Shown here: piece by piece, positions 52,328 to 60,059 of the stretch
Layout: every line of letters starts with the position of its first letter
Position numbering within the stretch: position 1 is the stretch's first letter
NCBI RefSeq assembly: GCF_000473265.1
Contig: NZ_KI421511.1
Span: 7,271,909 to 7,335,908 of the forward strand
Source: Amycolatopsis thermoflava N1165
GTDB lineage: Bacteria > Actinomycetota > Actinomycetes > Mycobacteriales > Pseudonocardiaceae
DNA: 64,000 nt
Direction of reading: 5' to 3'
Notes under the pieces: generated by a model
Databases searched by the model: none
Seen by the model: only the letters and a program-made list of their open reading frames with translations
What the model was told of the DNA's origin: nothing
Position numbers and translations under genes: made by a program

Positions 52328-52978
52328 TCAGATCAGACCCCGCTTGCTCGCCTCGTACACCACTTCCGCGCGGCTGGAGGCGTCGATCTTGCGCATGATG
52401 TTGCGGACGTGGAACTTCACCGTCGTCTCGGAAATGAACAGCCGCGACCCGATGTCCCGGTTGCTCAGCCCACGCGCGAGCAGCTCCAGCACCCCCTGCT
52501 CACGGCTGGTCAGCACCGGCTCCTCCGGCGCGGTGCGGATCGACCGGACCATCGCCGAGGCCGACCGCGAGTCGAACGCGCTCTCGTTGCGCGCCACCGC
52601 GCGGATCGACGACACCAGCCCGGTCGTGTCCACGTCCTTGATCACGTAACCACGTGCGCCGCGGTGGATCGCCTCCACCACCAGTGCGTCGTCGAGGAAC
52701 GTGGTCAGCACCAGCACCCCGAGTTCCGGGTACCGCGCGGTCAGCTCCGAGCAGATCTCCAGGCCCTCGGTGTCCGAGCCGGTGGACAGCTTCAGGTCGA
52801 GCAGCACGATGTCCGGCCGGGTCCGCTCGACCACCGCACGTGCTTCGGCCGCCGTGGCCGCCTCCCCGATGACGGTGATGTCCTCCTCGCGCTCCAGGAT
52901 GGACCGCAACCCCTGCCGGACGATGGCGTGGTCGTCCACCAGCACGATCTTCAACGTCCGCTCACCCGTGATCATCAC
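52328..52978 (-). CDS. NarL/LuxR-type response regulator (MnoR-like)
   Basis: 216 residues. Receiver (~5-125) with phospho-acceptor Asp in 'PDIVLLDLKLSTGSDTEGLE', Thr/Lys switch in 'GYVIKDVDTTG'; LuxR HTH (~150-212) 'LTSREQGVLELLARGLSNRD' 'IGSRLFISETTVKFHVRNIM'. Coupled to the kinase (ATGA, 52975-52978). In M. smegmatis a NarL-type pair (MnoSR) next to mno controls methanol and 1,3-propanediol use; the gene order here is comparable. The 20 bp palindrome before both alcohol dehydrogenases is its best candidate site. Confidence 0.88.
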   Translation of the reverse strand: MMITGERTLKIVLVDDHAIVRQGLRSILEREEDITVIGEAATAAEARAVVERTRPDIVLLDLKLSTGSDTEGLEICSELTARYPELGVLVLTTFLDDALVVEAIHRGARGYVIKDVDTTGLVSSIRAVARNESAFDSRSASAMVRSIRTAPEEPVLTSREQGVLELLARGLSNRDIGSRLFISETTVKFHVRNIMRKIDASSRAEVVYEASKRGLI

Positions 52979-54312
52979 GCCGCCCCCGTGTCCAGCGGCA
53001 GCGGTATCTCCAGCAGCAACAGGATCCCTCCGATCCGGGACCGCCGGATCGACAGCGTCCCACCCAGTTCCTCGGTACGGGCGCGCATGTTCGCGAGCCC
53101 GCGGTGCGCACCCGCCAGGTCCGTCGCCGAGGACAGCCGCAGCATCCGGCGCAGCTGCGCCGGATCACCGTCCCCGTCGTCGGCGATGGACAGCCGGATG
53201 GAGTCCGCCCGGTAGTCCAGCCGGATGCGGGCGCGGGCCGCGTTGGTGTGCATCACGGTGTTGAACAGCGCCTCGCCGGTGATGCGCAGCAGCGAGTGCT
53301 CGGCCTCGCCGGGCAGCGGGACCGGCTCGCCGTGCACCGACACGCTCACCGTCAGGTCCGTCGGCAGGTGCACTGTGGACAGTCGTTCGAGCAGCACCGG
53401 CAGTGAGCCGGACGGCTCGGACTCGGAGTGGTGCAGCGCGTAGATCGCGGCGCGCAGCCGTTCCACCGCGTGCCGGGTCAGGTCCTTCGCGCCGGTGAGC
53501 TTGTCCCGCAGCGCGTCGAGGTCCGCGCCCGGCTCGGTCATCTCGGCGCGGCAGATCTCGATCATCATGCCTGCGGAAAGGACGTCCTGCGTGACGCTGT
53601 CGTGTAGCTCGCGCGCGATCCGGTGCCGCTCGTCGTCGAGCGCCTGCCGCTGCATCACCTCGATCAGCCTGCGCTGCGTCTCCTGCAGCTCGGCGTTGCG
53701 GGCCGCTAGATCCCTGGCCTGCTGCTCGGCCGCTTCGGACAGCGCCTCGGTCCGCCCGCGCAGCTGCATCGTGGCGTGCACGAGGTAGGAGTTGTGCAGC
53801 GCGACCGCGGCCTGGTTGGCCAGCACGCGCAGCACCGCGAGGTCGGTGTCGGCGATGTCCATGCCCGGCGCGGGCCGCGCGGCGATCCCGCCGACGGGCT
53901 CGCAGTCCAGGGTCATCGGCACCCGCACCCCGGACTCGGCGGGGTCCCCGGCCTCCCACGGCCTGCTCCGCAGGACCCGCAGGTGCGCGAGCGCGTCGGG
54001 CGGGAACTGGCGCTCGTCCTCGACCAGCTCGCCGCCGGTGAGCAGCAGGAACCGCGGCCGCGCCGCCCGCAGCGCGCCGTCGGCGACCGCGAACAGCAGC
54101 CAGTCCGCCTGCACGTGTTCCGCGGCCGCGCGCACCACCGCCTCGACCAGCGCCCGCGGACCCTCACCGGTGCGGACCAGCGCGCGTGAGATGCGGTCGA
54201 GGGCGCCGACGGCGCGCTCCAGCCGCTCCGCCGTGCGCACGTACTCGGGGTAGAAGGACCGCTTGCCCGACCGCACACCGGTCAGCGCGCCGAGGTAGTT
54301 CTCCGCCGTCAT
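52975..54312 (-). CDS. GAF sensor histidine kinase (MnoS-like)
   Basis: 445 residues, no membrane segment. GAF domain (~45-190), a coiled coil (~195-235), HisKA_3 with the phosphorylated His in 'RHRIARELHDSVTQDVLSAG', and an HATPase (~335-440: 'TGEALFNTVMHTNAARARIR', 'IADDGDGDP', 'AHRGLANMRARTEEL'). A cytosolic sensor, plausibly of a metabolite of alcohol oxidation. It lies 3 bases after the alcohol dehydrogenase gene, so dehydrogenase, kinase and regulator form one operon. Confidence 0.88.
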   Translation of the reverse strand: MTAENYLGALTGVRSGKRSFYPEYVRTAERLERAVGALDRISRALVRTGEGPRALVEAVVRAAAEHVQADWLLFAVADGALRAARPRFLLLTGGELVEDERQFPPDALAHLRVLRSRPWEAGDPAESGVRVPMTLDCEPVGGIAARPAPGMDIADTDLAVLRVLANQAAVALHNSYLVHATMQLRGRTEALSEAAEQQARDLAARNAELQETQRRLIEVMQRQALDDERHRIARELHDSVTQDVLSAGMMIEICRAEMTEPGADLDALRDKLTGAKDLTRHAVERLRAAIYALHHSESEPSGSLPVLLERLSTVHLPTDLTVSVSVHGEPVPLPGEAEHSLLRITGEALFNTVMHTNAARARIRLDYRADSIRLSIADDGDGDPAQLRRMLRLSSATDLAGAHRGLANMRARTEELGGTLSIRRSRIGGILLLLEIPLPLDTGAA

Positions 54313-54315
54313 GGT

Positions 54316-55668
54316 CTACAGCGCCTGCCGGAACAGAGCCGCCACGTCCGCCGCGCTCGCCTCGCGCGGGTTGGTCGCCAGGCACGCGTCCTGCAGCGTG
54401 GTGCGGGTCAGGGTGTCGATGTCGGCCTCGGTGACGCCCAGCGCGGCCAGCCCCCGCGGCACGCCGACGGCGTCGGCCAGCTCGCGCACCCGGCAGGCGA
54501 ACAGCTCGGCCACCTCGGCCGCGGGCTTGCCCGCCACGTCGATCCCGGTGGCCGCGGCCAGCGGGACGAACCGCTCCGGCTCGGTGGCGGCGTTGAAGCG
54601 GATCGCGTGCGGCAGCAGCACACCGTTCAGCACCCCGTGTGGGGCGTCCAGCAGGCCGCCGACCTGATGGCTCATCGCGTGCGTGATGCCGAGGATCGCG
54701 TTCGTGAACGCCATCCCGGCCTCCAGCGCGCCCTGCGCCATCGCGATGCGCGGGTCGGCCGCCCGCGGGTGGACCATCGTGTGCAGCAGGTTGCGGGTGA
54801 TGAGCGTGGCGGCGTGCAGCGCGTGCTGGTCGGTCAGCGGGTTGTGCGCGCGGGACACGAACGACTCGACGGCGTGAGTGAGCGCGTCCAGCCCGGTCGC
54901 CGCGTTCAGCTCGTCCGGCATCGTGATGAGCAGGCGCGGGTCGACGATCGAGATGTCCGGGACCAGCGTGCGGCTGATGATCGTGATCTTGGTGTGCTGC
55001 GTGGTGTCGGTGACGACCGCGAACTGGGACACGTCCGCGCCGGTTCCGGACGTCGACGGGGCCATGACCAGCGGCGGGATCGGCTGCACCACCTTGTCCA
55101 CCCCGGCGTAGCCGAGGATCGTGCCGCCGTTGCCGGACAGGATCGCCACGCCCTTCGCGGCGTCGATGCACGACCCGCCGCCGACCGCGATGATCACGTC
55201 CGCGCCCACCGAGGCGTACTGCTGGTAGGCGGCCTCGATCTCGTGGTCCTTGGGGTTCGGGGTGACGCCGGAGAACACGACCGGCCGCAGCCCGGCCAGC
55301 CGCAGGTGGCTCTCCGCCTCGTCGACCCAGCCGGCCTCGATCAGGCCGGGGTCGGTGACCACGAACGGCCTCCGGGCGCCCACCCGCAGCGCGGCGTGCC
55401 CGAGTTCGGCGAGCGAGCCCGGCCCGAACACGACCTCCGGCACGTGGAACTTGGCCAGCTCGGCAGGCTCGGACCGGGTCCGCGCGACGCACGGTCCGGT
55501 GAGGCGCTCGGACTTGTCGAGGACCCTGCCCGTCACGGCGACCTCCCGCGGCTCACGGTCCCCGCGGCGGCGCGGCGACCGCTCCCACGGTACGTGACGG
55601 GGGCTGTCCGCGAGAACACCACCGGCCACGGCGCCGGGCAGTTTCGGCAGGTCGGACAGTCGTGGCAT
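54316..55668 (-). CDS. Iron-containing alcohol dehydrogenase (1,3-propanediol-type), N-extended
   Basis: 450 residues from ATG 55668 (GAGGAG upstream). Type III ADH: 'VVFGPGSLAELGHAALRVGA', 'VIIAVGGGSCIDAAKGVAIL', 'VMAPSTSGTGADVSQFAVVT', metal ligands in 'ATGLDALTHAVESFV', 'ILGITHAMSHQVGGLLDAPH', 'HGVLNGVLLPHA'. The first ~65 residues (basic, Pro-rich) exceed the family length of ~385. A second good start exists: GTG 55536 preceded by GGGAGG, which would give a 406-residue enzyme. Divergent from the Ni/Co transporter with the shared palindrome between them. Confidence 0.88.
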   Translation of the reverse strand: MPRLSDLPKLPGAVAGGVLADSPRHVPWERSPRRRGDREPREVAVTGRVLDKSERLTGPCVARTRSEPAELAKFHVPEVVFGPGSLAELGHAALRVGARRPFVVTDPGLIEAGWVDEAESHLRLAGLRPVVFSGVTPNPKDHEIEAAYQQYASVGADVIIAVGGGSCIDAAKGVAILSGNGGTILGYAGVDKVVQPIPPLVMAPSTSGTGADVSQFAVVTDTTQHTKITIISRTLVPDISIVDPRLLITMPDELNAATGLDALTHAVESFVSRAHNPLTDQHALHAATLITRNLLHTMVHPRAADPRIAMAQGALEAGMAFTNAILGITHAMSHQVGGLLDAPHGVLNGVLLPHAIRFNAATEPERFVPLAAATGIDVAGKPAAEVAELFACRVRELADAVGVPRGLAALGVTEADIDTLTRTTLQDACLATNPREASAADVAALFRQAL

Positions 55669-55747
55669 GGGGTGCTCCTCGTCCTTCGACCGCCTCGACG
55701 CTACCCCCTGAGGTGACGGCCGACACACTGTCCGGGTGGCTGCCCGC

Positions 55748-55767
55748 ACCTGTCCGATCGGACAGGT
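55748..55767. promoter_or_regulatory. Perfect 20 bp palindrome, operator of the second alcohol dehydrogenase
   Basis: ACCTGTCCGATCGGACAGGT is fully self-complementary and shares 19 of 20 bases with the site before mno. A degenerate copy of the core, CTCCGATCGGGCAG, lies at 55794-55807. Both are between the divergent dehydrogenase (80 bases away) and Ni/Co transporter (about 110 bases), so both genes could be controlled. Confidence 0.7.
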
Positions 55768-55877
55768 TCTCACCCCTTGACCGGCGCCGTCCCCTCCGAT
55801 CGGGCAGTGCCGCCGTCGGCGCCCGGCTGCGACGGTGCTGGTACCGGCGACGAGGCCGGCGGCGGAGGGAGCGGGAC

Positions 55878-56945
55878 ATGGCGGTCCTCGACCGGCAGGG
55901 CAGGCGCAGCATCACCGGGATGGCCGCGACGGTGGCCCTGTTGCACGTGATCGGCTGGGGCACGCTGGTGCTGCTGGTGGTGCCCGGCCACTACGCGATC
56001 GGGCAGGCGGGGGTGTTCGGCGTCGGCCTCGGCGTCACGGCGTACACCCTCGGCATGCGGCACGCGTTCGACGCCGACCACATCGCCGCCATCGACAACA
56101 CCACCCGCAAGCTGATGATGGACGGCAGGCGCCCGCTGTCGGTCGGGTTCTGGTTCTCCCTCGGGCATTCCAGCGTGGTGTTCGGCCTGTGCCTGCTGCT
56201 CGGGCTGGGGGTGCGCACGCTGGCAGGCCAGGTCACTTCGGACTCCTCGACGCTGCACGCCGTGACCGGCCTGATCGGCACGCTCGTGTCCGGCGGGTTC
56301 CTGCTGCTGATCGGCGTGCTGAACCTGGTGGCGCTGCGGCACATCGCGGGGGTGTTCCGGCGGATGCGCGCGGGCGACTACGACGAGGCCGAACTGGAGC
56401 GGCGGCTGGACGAGCGCGGTTTCCTGAACCGGATCCTGGGCCGGGTCGCACGGTCGGTGCGCAAGCCGTGGCACATGTACCCGCTGGGCCTGCTGTTCGG
56501 GCTCGGGTTCGACACCGCGACCGAGGTGTCGCTGCTGGTCCTCGCCGGCGGTGCGGCGGCCTTCGACCTGCCCTGGTACGCGCTGCTGACGCTACCGGTG
56601 CTGTTCGCCGCCGGGATGAGCCTGCTGGACACCGCGGACGGGGTGTTCATGAACTTCGCCTACGGGTGGGCGCTGGTCACGCCGGTGCGGAAGGTCTTCT
56701 ACAACCTGACGGTCACCGCGTTGTCGGTCGCGGTCGCCCTGGTCATCGGCGGTGTCGAACTGCTCGGCCTGCTCGCGGAGCGGCTGAACGTGACGAGCGG
56801 ACCGCTGGCCTGGGCGGCGAGCATGGACCTGGCCGACGTCGGGTACCTGCTGGTCGGCCTGTTCGCGGTGACCTGGCTGGTCGCGCTCGTGGTGTGGCGC
56901 GCCGGGCGGATGGGGCAGCGCTGGGCGCCCGAGGCCGCCGAGTGA
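55878..56945 (+). CDS. NiCoT-family nickel/cobalt transporter
   Basis: 355 residues, eight predicted membrane helices, ATG 55878 after GGAGGGAG. The family signature 'GMRHAFDADHIAAIDNTTRK' (RHAxDADHI) in helix 2 is intact, as are 'FSLGHSSVVFGLCLLLG' and 'PLGLLFGLGFDTATEVSLLV' (LGFDTATE). NiCoT permeases import Ni2+ or Co2+ with high affinity. Its place beside metal-dependent dehydrogenases and His-rich MoxR/VWA proteins suggests metal supply to this system. Confidence 0.9.
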   Translation: MAVLDRQGRRSITGMAATVALLHVIGWGTLVLLVVPGHYAIGQAGVFGVGLGVTAYTLGMRHAFDADHIAAIDNTTRKLMMDGRRPLSVGFWFSLGHSSVVFGLCLLLGLGVRTLAGQVTSDSSTLHAVTGLIGTLVSGGFLLLIGVLNLVALRHIAGVFRRMRAGDYDEAELERRLDERGFLNRILGRVARSVRKPWHMYPLGLLFGLGFDTATEVSLLVLAGGAAAFDLPWYALLTLPVLFAAGMSLLDTADGVFMNFAYGWALVTPVRKVFYNLTVTALSVAVALVIGGVELLGLLAERLNVTSGPLAWAASMDLADVGYLLVGLFAVTWLVALVVWRAGRMGQRWAPEAAE

Positions 56946-56958
56946 CGGCGGCCCCGGG

Positions 56959-58488
56959 TCAGAACGGCCAGCGCGCGACGCGGCCGGCTTCCAGCAGCGG
57001 GATCATCCGGAAGGCCGCGTCGGTCAGCCCGCCGAACGTGTGCCGGTTGCCCAGCCCGGACGGCGTGCCGCCGTACCGGTACCCGGCGACGTTCCACACG
57101 TAGAGCGGAACCCGGCGCGGCAACCCGGCCGACGCGTCCGCCGTCGCGGACTGCTCGTCGGTCAGGAGGACGACCCGGTCGTGGCGGCGGTAGTGCCTGC
57201 GCACCGCCGCCGCGGTGTTCGTGGCCGAGAACATGTCGAGACTTTCCACGAACGGCAGCAGTGCGCCGTCGCGCGGAACCTCGACCTCGCGGCTGTCCCA
57301 GCCGAACACCACGACCGTCGGCTTCTCCGCCCGCACCGCCAGCGCGCACCCGAACACGGCGGCCTGGTCGGCGAACGTGACGGCCGACCGCCGGTCGCAC
57401 ATCCACATGGAGGCGGACCGGTCGATCAGGATCAGCGTCCGCCCCGGCAGGGACGGCACGTTGGCCAGCGACGCGTCCAGGGCCCGCTCCAGAGCCGCGT
57501 CCCACCGCGACGACCGCGCGGAGCGGTAGGCGGACAGGAACCGGAACGGGAACTGCCGCGACCGCGCCACCTGACCCGGATCGGCGAGCCGCGCCGCCAC
57601 CCGGTCCGCCACCTCGTCCGGGATGCCGGCCTCGTCGAAGTTCCGAACGTTACGGAGGAGTGCCATGTACCCCATGCCCGGGATGACAGCCTGCCAAGCC
57701 TCGGCGTCCAGCGGGCCCTGCAGCCACCCGGCGAGCGCCTCCCACGTCATGCCCGCCCCGCGCAGCTCCGCCGGGTCCAGTGCTGTCCGGCGCTGGTCGA
57801 CCGGGAGTGCCATGAGCGCCCGTCGCCGGGTCAGCACGGTCAGCTCCGGCGCCGGCGGGCCGTCGCGCAGGATGTGCTCGAACAGGGCGTCCTGCACGGC
57901 GTCCCGCGGCGCCGGGTGCACCAGCCGCAGCACGTCGGCGAACCGCACGCCGCGGTTGCCGCTGTCCCACTTCAGGAAGGACCGCTCGTCGTACAGCGCG
58001 CGCACGGCGTCGGCGACCCCGCGCTTGACGGGCTTCGGCAGGCGGCGGCCGTACCTCGCGAACCAGTACGCGATGAGCTCACCCGGCTCGTCCGCGCGCT
58101 GCAGGACGCTCGCCACCACGGCGCGGTTCGACAGCCCGTCGTCCGCGCGGTTGTCCAGGCGTGCCTTGACGAACTCGGCCGCGCCGACGAGCGACGCGGA
58201 GCGCATGTTCGCCTCGGTGCGCAGCCACCGCAGGAACCGGGAAGTCCACTGTGGATCCTTCAGCGTGACGCGGCGGACCAGCTCGGCGTACCGGCTGTCG
58301 CGGTCGTCCGCGGCCTCGTAGAAGGTGTCCTCGCCGACCATGTTCGCGACCGCGAGCAGGAACAGCTCGGACTTGGCGTCGCGGACGTGACCGGCGCCAC
58401 CCTGGTGGTTGACGACGCCGGGCGCCGCGACCGTGACGATCGGGGACCGGGCCGCCGGTCTTCGGCGGAGCAGGTTGAACTTGGACAT
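56959..58488 (-). CDS. rsr: Ro60 orthologue Rsr (TROVE + VWA RNA-binding protein)
   Basis: 509 residues from ATG 58488. TROVE domain (~20-340): 'NHQGGAGHVRDAKSELFLLA', 'LLAVANMVGEDTFYEAADDR', 'LRWLRTEANMRSASLVGAAE', 'NRAVVASVLQRADEPGELIA', followed by a VWA (~345-505) with MIDAS 'TLILIDRSASMWM' (D-x-S-x-S) and 'FSATNTAAAVRRHYRRHDRV'. Ro proteins are ring-shaped and bind Y RNA on the outside and misfolded or single-stranded RNA ends in the cavity; the bacterial form works with PNPase and RNA turnover. The Y RNA candidate is directly upstream. Confidence 0.92.
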   Translation of the reverse strand: MSKFNLLRRRPAARSPIVTVAAPGVVNHQGGAGHVRDAKSELFLLAVANMVGEDTFYEAADDRDSRYAELVRRVTLKDPQWTSRFLRWLRTEANMRSASLVGAAEFVKARLDNRADDGLSNRAVVASVLQRADEPGELIAYWFARYGRRLPKPVKRGVADAVRALYDERSFLKWDSGNRGVRFADVLRLVHPAPRDAVQDALFEHILRDGPPAPELTVLTRRRALMALPVDQRRTALDPAELRGAGMTWEALAGWLQGPLDAEAWQAVIPGMGYMALLRNVRNFDEAGIPDEVADRVAARLADPGQVARSRQFPFRFLSAYRSARSSRWDAALERALDASLANVPSLPGRTLILIDRSASMWMCDRRSAVTFADQAAVFGCALAVRAEKPTVVVFGWDSREVEVPRDGALLPFVESLDMFSATNTAAAVRRHYRRHDRVVLLTDEQSATADASAGLPRRVPLYVWNVAGYRYGGTPSGLGNRHTFGGLTDAAFRMIPLLEAGRVARWPF

Positions 58489-58514
58489 GCCGGCCTCGCA
58501 AGGGGAAGGGGAGA

Positions 58515-58645
58515 GCCGGTGACCTCGGACAGGCCCGAGAAGGGAGTCGGTGAAGGTCTTCACCTCCCGAAAGGAGGGCAGGAGTCGAACCTGTGGACCA
58601 GAAGTAACCCTCGCCTGCGCACCGGGCCTGTCCGAAGTGGCCGGC
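58515..58645 (-). ncRNA. Candidate bacterial Y RNA (YrlA-like) upstream of rsr
   Basis: Minus-strand RNA. Ends pair over ~21 bp: 58645-58641 with 58519-58515 (GCCGG/CCGGC), a 2x2 internal loop, 3 pairs including one U-G, and a perfect 13 bp run (58635-58623 with 58537-58525, TCGGACAGGCCCG/CGGGCCTGTCCGA). Inside: a T-arm CAGG-TTCGACT-CCTG (58593-58579) flanked by GAGGG/CCCTC (58612-58608 with 58578-58574), i.e. an acceptor/T-arm-like minihelix, and a 6 bp hairpin 58564-58549. Terminal Ro-binding stem plus tRNA-like module is the known YrlA architecture. It ends ~26 bases before the rsr start. Confidence 0.8.
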
Positions 58646-58656
58646 GTGCGGAGATC

Positions 58657-58684
58657 AGCGTACGAGCCCAGCGCCCTGGAACAA
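58657..58684 (-). promoter_or_regulatory. Candidate promoter of the Y RNA
   Basis: Minus strand: TTGTTC (58684-58679), 16 bp, TACGCT (58662-58657, TANNNT). Predicted start near 58650, 5 bases before the first paired base of the terminal stem. rsr may be read through from the same promoter. Confidence 0.5.
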
Positions 58685-58741
58685 ACCGGTTTTCCACGCC
58701 CGGTGACGCTGCGTGCCCGGCAGTGGATCACACTAGTCCGG

Positions 58742-60025
58742 ATGGAGGCTTTTCCTTGCCCCGAGCTGGGCGAGTGTGGATTGTTGAGCGACGTGAGCCA
58801 GTCCAGTGATCCGGCGACCGCCGATCCGGTGCGGGACCGAGCCCGGACCTTCGACCACCTCGACCCTGCCCAGGCCGCGACGATCCACGAGACGCTGGCA
58901 GCGTTCCGGAAGACGTGCCCAGTAGCGCACAGCGAGGCGCACGGTGGGATGTACGTGGTGACTCGGTTCGACGACCTGCGGCACGTGGCCCGGCACGGCG
59001 AAACCTTCTCCTCCGCGGCCGAGGTCGGCGCCGTGGTCGTGGCGCCGGAGACCGGTGGCGTGATCGCGCCGCTGTTCGAGCAGGACCTGGAGGAGCACGC
59101 CGGCTGGCGCCGCCACCTGCAGCCGTTCTTCACCCCGCCCGCCGCGGCCGGGCACGAGGACTACATCCGCCGCGTGGCGCGGGAAGTCGTGGCCGCTCTG
59201 GCGCCGCGCGGGCAGGCGGACCTGGTGCCGGACCTGTGCGCGAAGATCCCGCCGCTGGTGATCGCGTCCCTGCTGGGCCTGCCGGAAGAGCAGCGGCCGA
59301 CGCTGGCCGCGCTCGTGCACGGCCTGGCGGCGGCCGACAGCGCGGCGGCCGCGGAGGCGATCGGTCGCGAGTACACCGAGTTCCTGCTGGCGCACATCCG
59401 GTCCCGCCGCGGCAAGTCCGGGTCGGACGTCCTCACGTCGGTGGTCAACAGCGAGATCAACGGCAGGCTCGCGAGCGACCACGAGCTGCTGAAGTTCGCG
59501 TTCCTGCTGATCGCGGCGGGCAACCTGACCACGACGGACCAGCTCGCCAGCATCCTGCTCGAACTCGCGCAGGACCCCGCCCTGCGCCGGCGGGTCGTCG
59601 CCGAGCCGGGGCTGATCCCGCAGCTGGTGGAGGAAAGCGTGCGGCACGAGTCCGCCGTCGCCGCGACCGGCCGGACGGTGGTGCGGGAAACGGAGCTGGC
59701 CGGCGTCCCGCTGCGGCCCGGTGACCGGATGCTGCTGACGTGGGGGTCGGGCAACCGCGACGAAGAGCACTTCCCCGACGGCGACGAGTTCCGGCTGGGC
59801 CGTCCGCGCCGCCCGCACCTCGGCTGGGGCGCGGGCGCCCACCGCTGCCTCGGGCTGCACGTCGCCAGGGTCGAACTGCGGGTCATCTGCGAAGAGTTCC
59901 TCGCGGCGATCCCGGAGTTCACGCTCCCGGACGGCTTCGTGCCCGAACGGACCTACGGCGTCATCCGCGGGGTGAAAGCGCTTCCGGTGACCTGGCCCGT
60001 CCAGGCCGGCCCGAGCGGGAGTTGA
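58742..60025 (+). CDS. Cytochrome P450
   Basis: 427 residues from ATG 58742; GTG 58793 (410 residues) is an equally possible start. Haem-binding 'HLGWGAGAHRCLGLHVARVE' with the axial Cys369, ExxR in 'QLVEESVRHESAVAATGRTV', and an I-helix 'FAFLLIAAGNLTTTDQLASI' with AGNxT in place of the usual AGxET/DT. 'FTPPAAAGHEDYIRRVAREV' fits bacterial class I enzymes needing a ferredoxin and reductase, none of which is nearby. Substrate unknown. CACACT at 58729-58734 would be the -10 box of a leaderless mRNA from 58742. Confidence 0.88.
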   Translation: MEAFPCPELGECGLLSDVSQSSDPATADPVRDRARTFDHLDPAQAATIHETLAAFRKTCPVAHSEAHGGMYVVTRFDDLRHVARHGETFSSAAEVGAVVVAPETGGVIAPLFEQDLEEHAGWRRHLQPFFTPPAAAGHEDYIRRVAREVVAALAPRGQADLVPDLCAKIPPLVIASLLGLPEEQRPTLAALVHGLAAADSAAAAEAIGREYTEFLLAHIRSRRGKSGSDVLTSVVNSEINGRLASDHELLKFAFLLIAAGNLTTTDQLASILLELAQDPALRRRVVAEPGLIPQLVEESVRHESAVAATGRTVVRETELAGVPLRPGDRMLLTWGSGNRDEEHFPDGDEFRLGRPRRPHLGWGAGAHRCLGLHVARVELRVICEEFLAAIPEFTLPDGFVPERTYGVIRGVKALPVTWPVQAGPSGS

Positions 60026-60052
60026 CTTTGACGCAGCGTCAACTTCTAACGT
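60022..60052 (+). promoter_or_regulatory. MerR-type promoter/operator of the DUF2268-tipA operon
   Basis: TTGACT (-35, 60022-60027), a 19 bp spacer and TAACGT (-10, 60047-60052). The spacer carries the perfect dyad TTGACGC-A-GCGTCAA (60028-60042). An over-long 19 bp spacer with a dyad between the boxes is the hallmark of promoters that MerR-family proteins activate by untwisting DNA; a MerR/TipA protein is encoded by the second gene. Confidence 0.75.
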
Positions 60053-60059
60053 CGCTGCC

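Noticed and set aside
55794-55807. Third full copy of the alcohol-dehydrogenase palindrome
   Set aside because: Only the central TCCGATCGGGCAG part is present; the outer ACCTG/CAGGT arms are not symmetric, so it is at most a half-strength site and is noted only with 55748-55767.
58574-58612. Possible tRNA gene on the minus strand (perfect T-arm with acceptor-like helix)
   Set aside because: There is no room for normal D and anticodon arms between the acceptor-like strand and the T-arm, the acceptor-like helix has only 5 bp and the whole is enclosed in a 13 bp perfect stem. A tRNA-like module of a Y RNA explains it better.
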